In this document: piece by piece, positions 1 to 8,161 of the stretch
How the letters are laid out: each line of letters begins with the position of its first letter
Position numbering within the stretch: position 1 is the first letter of the stretch
Assembly (NCBI GenBank): GCA_034439735.1
Contig: JAWXAX010000075.1
Coordinates: forward strand, 1-41,170
DNA length: 41,170 nucleotides
Origin: Rhodothermales bacterium
GTDB taxonomy: Bacteria > Bacteroidota > Rhodothermia > Rhodothermales > JAHQVL01
Direction: 5' to 3'
Notes under the pieces: model-generated
Told to the model about the DNA's origin: nothing
Seen by the model: the letters and a program-made list of their open reading frames with translations, nothing else
Databases searched by the model: none
Made by a program: the position numbers and the translations under genes

Positions 1-268
1 AGGCTGGGTACAGGCCGAAGGCGGTAGCTGCGACCATGACCGACGCGGTGAGCCAACGCGCTGCCGCGGTTTTTCGAAGCCGCCCCGCTCCGGTTTTCCG
101 GGCGGCTTTAGGGGCGGATGGTCTGGATCTGGCGGTGCTCACGGTAATTGGAATGGGGAAACAGGGCGAGGCTGTGGCAGCCGGAGGGGAGATCATCCGG
201 GCCGGCGTTGCAGGGACGGCATCGTCTCGTTGCTTTGCAGCCGCTCTTTACGCAACGCTCGGTAATAT
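1..268. other. left-edge stretch without a supported gene
   Basis: No convincing gene is visible. A minus-strand frame stays open off the left edge and ends in a hydrophobic stretch (around WLTASVMVAATAFGLYP) that could be a membrane segment, but its upstream part looks non-coding and no start can be chosen. It could be the remnant or edge of a membrane protein gene. The sequence left of the window would decide this. Confidence 0.3.
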
Positions 269-481
269 ATGAATCGGACATACATTCGCCTGATAGGCGC
301 GTTTTACTCCGTTCTACTCGTTTCGGCCCCGCCGCGGCACGTAGACGCGCAATCACCCGCCGCCTCGTCCCTCCTCTCCCCGGCCGAGTTTCTCGGGTAC
401 GAACCGGGGGATCGGTTCACCCTGCATCACCGCATGGTGGCTTATTTCGAACACGTCGCCGCCCACTCGCCGAGGGTATGG
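269..481 (+). pseudogene. truncated M14 zinc carboxypeptidase, N-terminal remnant
   Basis: The frame opens with ATG, encodes a signal-peptide-like start (a short hydrophobic stretch and an Ala/Gln-rich junction near residue 28), and then carries a segment around SPAEFLGYEPGDRF followed by HHRMVAYFEHVAAHSPRV. From memory this matches the first part of the mature domain of Bacteroidota M14 metallocarboxypeptidases. The similarity stops at Val-70 or so, exactly where a perfect palindrome begins (482-503). Everything after it in this frame is antisense to the next gene, so the metal-binding HxxE region and the catalytic part are missing. The remnant is probably non-functional. It is inferred to result from a deletion or rearrangement with an endpoint at the palindrome. 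The family call rests on about 35 residues and is moderately sure. Confidence 0.6.
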
Positions 482-503
482 GGGACACGATGTATCGTGT
501 CCC
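482..503. repeat. perfect palindrome, REP-like, 3' of barrel gene
   Basis: Two 10-nt arms (GGGACACGAT and its exact complement) flank a GT centre. The right arm is followed by CTAC, so on the minus strand the element begins GTAG then GGGACACG. A GTAG head before a palindrome is a known hallmark of REP elements mobilised by RAYT transposases. The element lies 2 nt beyond the stop codon of the minus-strand barrel gene and at the break of the M14 remnant. It could also act as a transcription-ending hairpin. A related GGACACG palindrome occurs at 20125-20144. Confidence 0.75.
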
Positions 504-505
504 TA

Positions 506-1465
506 CTAGAACCACGTGGCGGCGAGGCCAATCTGGGCGAACCCCGGGTTCTGTGGACCGGTGACTATGGCGCCGGCGACACGCGTCTGCCCACCCTCCG
601 CGATGACCGCCAACAGATTGGCGAAGGGGCTGAGCGCGAACCGTTTGCCCTGGCCGAGGCGGATGTCGTAGCCCAGGCCCAGCTGAACGCTTATGCCGCC
701 GGTGTCGATGCGAACGGACTCACCTTCCAGCGCCAGGCCGCCGAGGCCGAGTCCTCCTTTCAGGAAAAAATCTGTCGTTGCGGTCGGATAAAACCGGATG
801 ATGGCCGAAAGCGAGCTGATGGCGGCAGAGCGGGGGTTGTCGTCGACGGAACGGCCCCAGTGGTTGAACTCGCCGCCGATCAATAGGCGGTCGTTCAGCG
901 AGCCGCCCATGGCGATGGCCAGGCCGGCGCCGTTGCCGCCACGCCAGGGGTCGCCTTCGGGCAACAGGTCGCAGGCGCGGCAGGTCAGTTCGTTGCCAGC
1001 CGGACCAATCCCGGCGCTCACCCAGAAGCCCGACCGGTGGGCTGCGCTTCGTGGCGCGGGGATGGGGGCCGGGATGGGAGCCGGCTGAAGCTCGCTCCGC
1101 ACCTCGGAAAACAGGTCCACAAATCCGGGTTTGAAGTTTTCCTCGGGCACCAGCTCGACGGAGGGGTCGTTTTTCAGCAGGTTGCGGAGCGAGTCGCGCG
1201 CCTGTTCAATCTGCAGATTGGCGTAATAAATCATACCCAGAAGCAGGTACGCCTGCCGGGCTTCTTCTTTCGAGAACTCTCCGCGTTCGAGGCAGACAGA
1301 GATACGCTGGCTGGAGCGCTCGAACAGGCCGGCGTCGAACTCGGTCTGCGCCATTTCCAGGGCGCGCGGGCAGGGGCTGCTATCCTGGGCACGAGCCGGC
1401 AGGATAGTGAGAGCGCCTGCCAGGAACAGGAGGGCGAAGAGGCGAGAAACGGACGAAGGGTTCAT
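506..1465 (-). CDS. predicted outer-membrane beta-barrel protein with helical N-terminal region
   Basis: The product is 319 residues with a clear Sec signal peptide (hydrophobic 9-22, cleavage near ARA-QD at 26). Residues 30-120 form a helical region resembling tetratricopeptide-type pairs (ALEMAQTEFDAGLFE, then QAYLLLGMIYYANLQIEQARDSLRNLL). This is followed by a Pro/Ala linker (about 128-140) containing two copies of PIPAP. Residues 145-319 alternate hydrophobic and polar positions and end in Trp-Phe, as expected for an eight-stranded outer-membrane barrel recognised by the Bam machinery. Two cysteines in CRACDLLPEG may form a loop disulfide. No enzymatic motif is seen. The gene is convergent with the M14 remnant and lies just downstream of the Ser/Thr kinase gene on the same strand (79 nt gap), so the two may be co-transcribed. 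The function is unknown and the barrel prediction is inference. Confidence 0.8.
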   Translation of the reverse strand: MNPSSVSRLFALLFLAGALTILPARAQDSSPCPRALEMAQTEFDAGLFERSSQRISVCLERGEFSKEEARQAYLLLGMIYYANLQIEQARDSLRNLLKNDPSVELVPEENFKPGFVDLFSEVRSELQPAPIPAPIPAPRSAAHRSGFWVSAGIGPAGNELTCRACDLLPEGDPWRGGNGAGLAIAMGGSLNDRLLIGGEFNHWGRSVDDNPRSAAISSLSAIIRFYPTATTDFFLKGGLGLGGLALEGESVRIDTGGISVQLGLGYDIRLGQGKRFALSPFANLLAVIAEGGQTRVAGAIVTGPQNPGFAQIGLAATWF

Positions 1466-1544
1466 GGGATACGCTATAGCTAAATGACGTTCAGAGAGGG
1501 CGAACGACAGGTAATGCGCAGACGCCGGACAAAACTATCCCGGA

Positions 1545-3527
1545 TCACCCCTCTTTTTTTAGATGGACCACCACGCGCGCCCGCTCCCCGAAGGCGTAGC
1601 GGTCGAGATTGACGGTGTCTCGGCCCAGACGCTGATAACAGCCGGCGGGGCTCTCGGGCTGGATATCTACCTGGCGGTACCCCGGCAGGCTGGCCTCGAT
1701 CCGACGGACGCCTGGCGGCAATCGCAGGGTCTGTGGGGTGGTGTCCGGGGTATTTACGCCATCGATTGTGATGGCGGCGTTGGCAAGGGGCCGGCCCGTG
1801 TCCGCGTCTTCGGCGGCGACGATGACGAAGACGGGCGTCAAGAAGTCAACAGCGAGCGGGAGCGGCGTGTCGGGGGATAGGGTGATGGCACAACGCCATT
1901 CGCCGTACGCGGCGTTGACGACCCGGGCGGTGTAGTCGCCAGCTTCCACCGCGACATCCTCCATCGCCGCGCCGCTTGCGGTGGGGGTATCGTCCAAGAA
2001 CAGGTCTCCCGATGGGCTGAAAGCCAGCCGGAGCAGGGATCGCGGCGCAATGGATACAGGCGCACCGGTGGTGTCAGCCACGGAAGCGGACGTATCGGGC
2101 GTGCCGGCCAGGTCGATGCCGGGCGTGGTGGGATCCAGCTCTGTCACCGGATGCGTGGCCGGCGGCTCAATTCCGCGGTCATCCGTCTGTGAATCCGTCG
2201 ACACACTGGATGGATCCGGCAGGGAGATGGCCACGGCGCCATCGGATCGGCTGCCTGGTATGTTTGAAAGCGTCTCTAGCGGTGATTCGGGGGTCGGCAA
2301 TTGCGTGGAATCGGCAGCGAGCAGCGACGAAGCCGGGATGTCCGAAAGGGCGGGCGGCCGATTCAGAACATAGATCAGGCCGCCGATCGCACCGATGGCC
2401 CCGATCGCGCCCCACAGGAGAGGTTTTTGACTGGATGGAGGCGGCGGAAGCGGTGGTTGAAGGGGCGGCGGAGGGGGCTCCCGTCGGGGCTGGTCAAGCG
2501 CCTGGATAGCGCGCAGCATCTCCTCGGCGGTGGCGAATCGGTCGTCCGGGCCTTTGGCCATGGCGCGTTCCACCACGGCGGAGAGAGCGACCGGAATCTC
2601 AAGTAGCCGGGGATAGAGTGGCTCGATGGGGCCTTCGACGATTTGCCGGCGAAGGGAGTATTCGTCGGAGCGGCGATCGTAGGGCAGCTCGCCGGCAAGC
2701 ATCTCATACAGCATAACGCCCAGCGCGTAGAGATCGGCGCGGCCATCGATGTCGCGTGCGCCGCGGACTTGCTCCGGAGCCATGTACAGCAGGGTGCCGA
2801 TGGCGCCGTGGGTCATCGTCTGCGCCGCGCCGCCGAGTTGTTTGGCAATGCCGAAGTCGAGCACCTTGACGAGAGGCCGGCCCTCGTCGTCGCGGGCGAG
2901 CATGACGTTCGCCGGCTTGAGGTCGCGATGGACGATGGCTAACCGGTGGGCCTTGCTCAGCGCCGTGAGCAGCTGGCGGGTGAGGAACAGCGCCTCTTTT
3001 GGCGAGAGCCGCCCGCGTCGGCGGAGGTATTCGGCCAGGGTCGGACCCTGGACGTATTCCATGACGATAAAGGTATCCGGCCCTTCATCCTGCAATGCAT
3101 GAATACGCACCACATGGGGGTCCTCGAGCCGGGCGAGCGTCCGCGCCTCCTGTTCGAAGCGCTGGCGGACGGTGGGGTTGCGCGCCAGCTGAGGCGTCAT
3201 GGTCTTCAGGGCGACCACCTTGTCGAGCCGCACGTCGCGCGCCTCGTAGACCACGCCCATCCCGCCGCGCGCGATCACCCGGACCACCTCGTACGGGCCG
3301 ATCCGCCTGCCCTCGGGCAGGTCGTCATTCTCCGTCGCGGCCTCGGCGACAGCCGGCGACTCGAGGAAGGCCTCGTCGCGGTCCTGCTCGCGCAGCAACT
3401 GCAACACGCGGTCGCGCACGCCGGCGTCGTCCGGGCAGGCCGTGGCGAGGTACTGTACCCATTCGGATGGATCCAACTCGTTGGCCGCCCGAAAGAGATG
3501 TCTGATGCGTGTCCAGCTATCGGTCAT
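1545..3527 (-). CDS. membrane-anchored Ser/Thr protein kinase with PEGA-like tail
   Basis: The 660-residue product is a Hanks-type kinase. An N-terminal helical region (1-65) precedes the kinase domain at about 77-345: Gly-rich loop ARGGMGVVYE (86-95), ATP-binding Lys108, catalytic HRDLKPAN (200-207, Asp202), DFG (224-226) and the activation-segment GTLLYMAPEQ (244-253). All key residues are present, so it should be active. A proline-rich stretch (350-365) leads to one membrane helix (371-388). A low-complexity Ser/Thr/Asp linker follows, then two beta-rich extracytoplasmic units, the second with a PEGA-like core (LRLPPGVRRIEASLPGY). The kinase faces the cytoplasm and the tail presumably senses the envelope. 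Many Bacteroidota kinases of this build sit beside an ECF sigma factor, and none is here. The gene diverges from the lipoprotein at 3703. Its substrate is unknown. Confidence 0.93.
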   Translation of the reverse strand: MTDSWTRIRHLFRAANELDPSEWVQYLATACPDDAGVRDRVLQLLREQDRDEAFLESPAVAEAATENDDLPEGRRIGPYEVVRVIARGGMGVVYEARDVRLDKVVALKTMTPQLARNPTVRQRFEQEARTLARLEDPHVVRIHALQDEGPDTFIVMEYVQGPTLAEYLRRRGRLSPKEALFLTRQLLTALSKAHRLAIVHRDLKPANVMLARDDEGRPLVKVLDFGIAKQLGGAAQTMTHGAIGTLLYMAPEQVRGARDIDGRADLYALGVMLYEMLAGELPYDRRSDEYSLRRQIVEGPIEPLYPRLLEIPVALSAVVERAMAKGPDDRFATAEEMLRAIQALDQPRREPPPPPLQPPLPPPPSSQKPLLWGAIGAIGAIGGLIYVLNRPPALSDIPASSLLAADSTQLPTPESPLETLSNIPGSRSDGAVAISLPDPSSVSTDSQTDDRGIEPPATHPVTELDPTTPGIDLAGTPDTSASVADTTGAPVSIAPRSLLRLAFSPSGDLFLDDTPTASGAAMEDVAVEAGDYTARVVNAAYGEWRCAITLSPDTPLPLAVDFLTPVFVIVAAEDADTGRPLANAAITIDGVNTPDTTPQTLRLPPGVRRIEASLPGYRQVDIQPESPAGCYQRLGRDTVNLDRYAFGERARVVVHLKKEG

Positions 3528-3702
3528 GGCGCCGGTTTCCTACGGCCGTTTCGGTCGAATGCCTGCCGCGGCAAATCTACGGCATGCGCTCGATACCGAT
3601 CGAGGGAAGTTTCGTTTCGCTTCTGCGCATTGGGAGATGTGAACAGGAATCGGGGTGCGACTCCGATTCGACTCGATCAACCACATCTTTATCGCTACGC
3701 CA

Positions 3703-4521
3703 ATGAAAACCTATATCACTTCGTTCCGCTTCGCCCTTCTTGCTGCTTTACTCCTCTTCGTCGCGGCGTGCGACAGTGTGGAATCACAGCCGGAACCCGT
3801 CGCGCCCGCGGCCTTGCCCGAGGCAGCGTTTGGCATGGACATCAGCTTGTTCAACGCCGGCGCCTCCAAAGAAGGTAGCCAGGGCACGAACTTTCTCTCC
3901 GCCGCCATCCGGGTACTCATCGTCAATACCGGCATCTACAGTGCTTTGTATATCCCGGCGCAAGTGACGGCCGCCGCACAGGTTGTCGAGCCCATATGGG
4001 ACGGAGAAGCCTTCATCTGGGCCGCCGATACCCTGGTGAACGGACAGAAAGAAGGCTTCCAACTGACCGCCCGGCCGGATGGGGACGCCATCCTCTGGGA
4101 AATGGAGGTTTCTGGGTACGACGATCGCAACGACGTTCGCTTCGAAGACTTTCTCCTCTACGAAGCCCGCACCGGGCTTACTTCCAACGAAGGCACGTTC
4201 AGCATCATCTATCCGACGGAACAGGGCCCTGTTCGACTGCTCGACGGGACCTACGCGATCATCGACGAGGCTTCGGACAGCACGGTGCGTTTCTCAGTGC
4301 CGGCGGACGTCCCGGAGATCGGCGGCATGAAGGCCACCTACCGGCAGGACGGTGTGTGGTTTACGCTGGACTTCACCGAGCCCGATCCCGCCAAACGCCA
4401 TGTCATGCGCTGGAACACGGAAACCAACGAGGGCTCCGTCACGGCCTACGACTACAACACCGGGGAAGAAGCCTGCTGGGACGCGGCGCTTCAGAACGTG
4501 GAATGCCCTGTGGGCAGCTGA
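3703..4521 (+). CDS. SPII lipoprotein of unknown function
   Basis: The start is the ATG that gives a compact lipoprotein signal: positively charged n-region, hydrophobic 10-20 and lipobox FVAAC with Cys23. An upstream in-frame start at 3655 would bury it. The 272-residue product has a beta-rich mature part rich in Asp, Trp and Tyr, with no motif I recognise. The C-terminal part (about 215-265: YRQDGVWFTLDF, HVMRWNTETNEGSVTAYDYN) resembles short repeated strands of a beta-sandwich or lipocalin-like fold. The two C-terminal cysteines (CWDAALQNVEC) may bridge. It stands alone, divergent from the kinase gene and followed by a repeat-bearing gap. It is a hypothetical periplasmic or outer-membrane-anchored protein. 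Confidence 0.8.
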   Translation: MKTYITSFRFALLAALLLFVAACDSVESQPEPVAPAALPEAAFGMDISLFNAGASKEGSQGTNFLSAAIRVLIVNTGIYSALYIPAQVTAAAQVVEPIWDGEAFIWAADTLVNGQKEGFQLTARPDGDAILWEMEVSGYDDRNDVRFEDFLLYEARTGLTSNEGTFSIIYPTEQGPVRLLDGTYAIIDEASDSTVRFSVPADVPEIGGMKATYRQDGVWFTLDFTEPDPAKRHVMRWNTETNEGSVTAYDYNTGEEACWDAALQNVECPVGS

Positions 4522-4783
4522 AGAATGGGCTCTGACCCCGGTCATGAGGTTTCTTCCGCCCGCGGTGGGGTGGCCTCTGGCCGGGGTCATGAAGCTCGCT
4601 TCACTCGCGGTCATTAGATTTTAGGAAACACCGGAGGCGGGCAGCCGTTGCGGATTCCTTCGGCCGTTGCGTCGTTTCACTGGACAAACCTGCCAACCTG
4701 CAATCCTTCGGGCGCGTCGGCTTCGCCGCCGTCCCTCAGGACAGGCCTGCCAACCTGTAACCTGCCAACCTGCAACCATTCCC
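4522..4783. repeat. intergenic direct repeats upstream of comB
   Basis: CCTGCCAACCTG occurs exactly at 4689-4700, 4746-4757 and 4761-4772. The last two are separated by 3 nt and end 11 nt before the comB start. The left part (about 4530-4620) holds three degenerate repeats of a GGTCATGA core in a GC-rich setting (around 4542, 4590 and 4610). No ORF here looks coding. The repeats may be slippage products or a dispersed element. No operator can be claimed. Confidence 0.6.
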
Positions 4784-5470
4784 ATGGAAATCCGAATTGA
4801 AAGCCTCTTAGTTGGCGCGCGTCGCGCGGCGGGGGTTGTTGTGGTCATCGATGTGTTTCGCGCGTTCACCACGGCGTCCGTTGCGTTCACGCGGGGGGTG
4901 GATCGGATCGTGATGGTGGCCGAGCCGCCCGAGGCGCTGGCGCTTCGGGCGCGGGGGGTGGGATCGATCTGTGTAGGTGAGGTGGATGGCAAGATGCCGG
5001 CCGGCTTCGATTTTGGCAACTCGCCGCATGAGCTGTGGGACGCCGACATTGCGGGGAAGACGCTTATCCAGTCCACCCGCGCCGGCACTGTGGGTGTTAC
5101 GACCGTGGCGGCCAACGCGGAGGCCATCTTTGCCGCCGCCCTGATCAACGCCCGCGCCACGGCCGAAGCGATCCGCGCGATGGCGCCGCCGCTCGTCACC
5201 CTGGTGGCGATGGGTTACCAGGGGCGGTTTCGCGCGGATGAGGACGAGCAGTGCGCGCTTTACCTGAGGGCATTGCTCGAGGGCCGGCAGCCCGACCGCG
5301 ACGCCGTCCGCTCGCTGGTTCTATCGGGAAACGAAACCGACAAATTCCGCGACCCCTCGAAACCCTACCTGCACTGGGAAGATGTCGAACATGCTCTTCG
5401 CATCGACGAGGCGCCGGTGGTGATCCGGGTTCGGGAAGAGAGCGGCGTGCTTGTGGCAAGAAAGCTGTAG
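4784..5470 (+). CDS. comB: probable 2-phosphosulfolactate phosphatase (ComB family)
   Basis: The 228-residue product matches the ComB family in length and layout. ComB hydrolyses 2-phosphosulfolactate to sulfolactate with Mg2+, a step of coenzyme M synthesis in methanogens that also occurs in many bacteria without coenzyme M. Family-like segments are VVVIDVFRAFTTA near residue 20, GEVDGKMPAGFDFGNSP near 66-82, and the QSTRAGTVGV segment near 96-105. A polar segment around YQGRFRADEDEQCALYL follows. The chosen ATG follows the repeats; the frame extends upstream only through repeat DNA. No other coenzyme M or sulfolactate gene is nearby, so the physiological substrate here is open. The family call is good; the exact substrate is inferred from the family. 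Confidence 0.85.
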   Translation: MEIRIESLLVGARRAAGVVVVIDVFRAFTTASVAFTRGVDRIVMVAEPPEALALRARGVGSICVGEVDGKMPAGFDFGNSPHELWDADIAGKTLIQSTRAGTVGVTTVAANAEAIFAAALINARATAEAIRAMAPPLVTLVAMGYQGRFRADEDEQCALYLRALLEGRQPDRDAVRSLVLSGNETDKFRDPSKPYLHWEDVEHALRIDEAPVVIRVREESGVLVARKL

Positions 5471-5519
5471 GATCAGATTTCCTTAAACCCTGCAACCGCG
5501 GAGCCGCAGTCATCCGTCG

Positions 5520-6638
5520 TCAGGGGGTGAAGGCGTAGTGCGGATACGTCTGCGCCAGGACCGAATCCACCAGCACACGGTGGAATTGGTCGGGCTTCTC
5601 GAACTCCGGCATATGAGCGGCGTCCTCGAACCAGATGATGTGTTTTCCTGCTGGCGCTTCGAGCTGTTCGTAGTATTTTTTGACCAGCTCGGACGGCGTG
5701 TTAAAATCATGCCGGCCTGCGATGAAATAGACGGGCACCTGGATGCGGGGCACGGTCTCGAACAGGTTGATCTGGCCGAGGTCGGTCCACAGGTTGCGCA
5801 CAGCAAAGTTGGGATCAGCGCTGATTTCGAGGATCTCGAGCAGGGTATACTCCGGGCTAAGCAGCATTTTACCCATGAAGTCGGACAAAAAGCTGCCGGC
5901 GGCCTCTCGTTCTTCGTAGATCGTCCCGCCAAACCGACGCAGCCACTTGCGCTGCTTGTTCATCGTCAGGTAATTCCATGGCGGGGGGCCCATCTCGTTC
6001 AGTTCGCGCAACGCTTCCCTGTTATTGGTGTTGCGCGCCTCGCGGAGCGTAAACTCGTACGAGAGCGATTCGGCGCGGGCCGTGTTCACCAGCTGACCCG
6101 TTCCTATGACGGCATAAAACGATTCGGGATACCGCTCGGCTACCATCATACCCAGCGCCGAACCCCACGAATTGCCGGCGAGGTAGATTTTGGGCACATT
6201 AAATCGACGCTTCAGGACGTCCACCAGTTCTTTGGTGTCGCTGACAAACCGGTCGACATTCATCTCGTTGGGTGTCAGACCGGGGCGGTACGATTTGCCG
6301 GATCCGAGCTGATCCCAGTAGACGACGACAAAATCTTCCTCGAGCTTCAGCCCGAAATCGCGCGCACGCGGAATGACAAATGACCCCGGTCCCCCGTGCA
6401 GATACAGCAATACGGGATTGGTCTGCCTCTGGCCGCGGATCAATACCCACTGCTCCTCGCCGCCTAGCGGGACGTTGCCGAGCAGATCGATGCCCCCCGG
6501 TGTGGTGATCTTGGTCAGATCCACCACTCGGTTTTGCTCGTACATACGGTAGAGCAACCCTGTGGAAAGAAGCGCAACCAACGCCAGCAGCGACAGGAAA
6601 AAAAACTTCAGTACGGAAGTTATTGGATGTTCTTCCAT
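5520..6638 (-). CDS. alpha/beta hydrolase, proline iminopeptidase-like (S33), membrane-anchored
   Basis: The 372-residue product begins with one hydrophobic helix (about 9-30) that should anchor it in the inner membrane with the catalytic domain outside. The domain carries the S33 hallmarks: oxyanion motif HGGPG (81-85), WDQLGSG (108-114), nucleophile elbow GNSWGS with Ser157, an acid in GRHD (Asp311) and His342 in DAAHMPEFEKPDQF. A helical cap lies at about 185-270. Proline iminopeptidases release N-terminal proline or similar residues from peptides. Many relatives act on other small substrates, so this is a class call. The gene stands alone and is convergent with comB. Confidence 0.88.
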   Translation of the reverse strand: MEEHPITSVLKFFFLSLLALVALLSTGLLYRMYEQNRVVDLTKITTPGGIDLLGNVPLGGEEQWVLIRGQRQTNPVLLYLHGGPGSFVIPRARDFGLKLEEDFVVVYWDQLGSGKSYRPGLTPNEMNVDRFVSDTKELVDVLKRRFNVPKIYLAGNSWGSALGMMVAERYPESFYAVIGTGQLVNTARAESLSYEFTLREARNTNNREALRELNEMGPPPWNYLTMNKQRKWLRRFGGTIYEEREAAGSFLSDFMGKMLLSPEYTLLEILEISADPNFAVRNLWTDLGQINLFETVPRIQVPVYFIAGRHDFNTPSELVKKYYEQLEAPAGKHIIWFEDAAHMPEFEKPDQFHRVLVDSVLAQTYPHYAFTP

Positions 6639-7097
6639 GGCCTGCGCGCGAACTACCTGTGCGCTATTGGGGCTTGGGCTGTTGGGGGAATCGGGGAGCT
6701 CACCATGGCCGATGTTCGCTACGGGTGTGTTGCCGCTCTGAGAACGGACGTTATTTCATTTTTCGTGACAGAGCAGAAGGTAACGGACTGTCAACGGCCG
6801 ATTAGGATCTACGCAGGACGCGTCGCCGGGAACGGTTTCAAGGGAGGCGCTACTTCCGCCTCTTGATAGTTAACCGCCTAAAATGTTCCTGATTACTTAA
6901 AAATGCACGGCGATCATGCACCAACAAACGTGCAAAAACAGTGCCTTGTTGCTGGTCTCGCGCCATGGCCGGCCTTTCTCGTATCGTCCACCTTATCCTC
7001 CGCCGTATCGGAGAATGCCGCATCGGAATCGTTCGATCGCTTCCGGCGTTGCAGCCCTTCACGACGCTATCACCCACCTCACTGAACGTCCACAGCC
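6639..7097. other. intergenic stretch between divergent genes
   Basis: This 459-nt gap lies between the divergent hydrolase and DinB-like genes. The short frames in it have no coding character. One small hairpin is visible at 6844-6862 (GAGGCG and CGCCTC around a 7-nt loop), without a T run. Promoters for both flanking genes must lie here, but I cannot place them. Confidence 0.4.
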
Positions 7098-7631
7098 ATG
7101 AACCGTTTGATTCGTCCCGCCCTTTTTGCACTCCTTCTGGTTGCGCCGGCCATGGCCCATGCGCAGCAAGCCCCGGCCCATTTTGCCGAGGCCTTTCTGC
7201 CCAAATTTACCTATTCGGCGGAGCGGCTCGTCGCGCTCGCCGAAGCCACGCCGGCCGAGCTGTTTTCATGGCGTCCCGGCGAGGGCACGATGACGATGGA
7301 GCACGTCTATATGCACATTGCCCATTACAATTACATGTACCCGGTCGAAAATATGGGCGCGGCGGCTCCGGCCGGTTTGGATATGAGCGCGATTGAGGCG
7401 ATCACTGGGAAGGAAGCGGTGCTGGAGACGCTTCGCGCTTCGATTGCCTTCACGCAGGCGCTGGCCGAGTCGATGACTGCCGAAGAGCTGGCGGCTTCCA
7501 CGACGCTGTATGGTCAATCCACCCAGAAATGGGACGTGCTTTTCCAGCTTCAATCCCACCTCAGCGAACACATGGGCCAGCTCATCGCCTACGCCCGGAT
7601 GAACGACATCGTCCCGCCGTGGTCACGGTAA
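7098..7631 (+). CDS. exported DinB-like (YfiT/DinB superfamily) protein
   Basis: The 177-residue product has a signal peptide (hydrophobic 6-20, cleavage near AHA-QQ) followed by a four-helix-bundle protein of the DinB-like superfamily. The characteristic histidines are visible: His69, His73 and His76 in the HVYMHIAH segment and His153 and His157 in SHLSEHMGQLIAYARMN, with the usual closing IVPPWS. In this superfamily such histidines bind a divalent metal, and members often act as thiol-dependent transferases. The role of exported members is not known. It is convergent with the ACT-domain gene, 10 nt away. Nothing suggests an operon. Confidence 0.85.
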   Translation: MNRLIRPALFALLLVAPAMAHAQQAPAHFAEAFLPKFTYSAERLVALAEATPAELFSWRPGEGTMTMEHVYMHIAHYNYMYPVENMGAAAPAGLDMSAIEAITGKEAVLETLRASIAFTQALAESMTAEELAASTTLYGQSTQKWDVLFQLQSHLSEHMGQLIAYARMNDIVPPWSR

Positions 7632-7641
7632 TGATTCAAGC

Positions 7642-8049
7642 TTACCCGATTAAGGGGTACAAATTTTCACTTTTCACTCTTTCCACCTCATGCCCGGCTT
7701 CGCGAAGCGTGGCGACAGCAGCGTCTAGCCGGTCGGTGCGGACGAGCAGGTAGTCGGTGTCGAAGGTAGAGACTACAAAAACGGGGAGTCCGGCGGCGGC
7801 CAGGGGAGCCGTCAGGCCGGCGACGATCCCGGTCAGCTCAAAATCCAGGGGACCCCTTGCCTGGAGCATCCGCCAGCCGGTTTCGGTCTTCCAGCCGATC
7901 TGCGCCCGATCGGCGGGTAGGACGATCGAAAGCTCCTCCGGCGTCCGCGTGACGCTGCAAAACCCTGCGTCCAGAATGTCCGGCGGCAGAGCGGCATCCG
8001 CGGGGAGCCGGCAGACGGCCATGGGGTCTGGAAGGAGGGTGAGGTGCAT
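7642..8049 (-). CDS. ACT domain-containing protein (CASTOR-like)
   Basis: The 135-residue product has two ACT-like halves. The N-terminal half ends in TRTPEELSIVLPAD. The C-terminal half runs GPLDFELTGIVAGLTAPLAAAGLPVFVVSTFDTDYLLVRTDRLDAAVATLREAGHEV, the pattern of small free-standing ACT/CASTOR-type proteins. These bind amino acids at domain interfaces and usually regulate rather than catalyse. No partner enzyme is adjacent. Upstream it diverges from the DUF1080-like lipoprotein gene; downstream it is convergent with the DinB-like gene. Its ligand is unknown. Confidence 0.85.
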   Translation of the reverse strand: MHLTLLPDPMAVCRLPADAALPPDILDAGFCSVTRTPEELSIVLPADRAQIGWKTETGWRMLQARGPLDFELTGIVAGLTAPLAAAGLPVFVVSTFDTDYLLVRTDRLDAAVATLREAGHEVERVKSENLYPLIG

Positions 8050-8161
8050 AACGGCATCGTTTTTATCGGTTGATGGTGAATTCCCCGGGATTCCATTAAC
8101 TTACACGTACGCGGGGTATAAAGAACCGCTTCCTGCCTCAGGGCACATTTCCACGAACGAC

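Noticed and set aside
1-140. Minus-strand frame with a GLYP-containing hydrophobic stretch, possibly a cytochrome bd-like membrane segment
   Set aside because: The upstream part of the frame does not look coding and only about 18 residues are suggestive; the rest lies outside the window.
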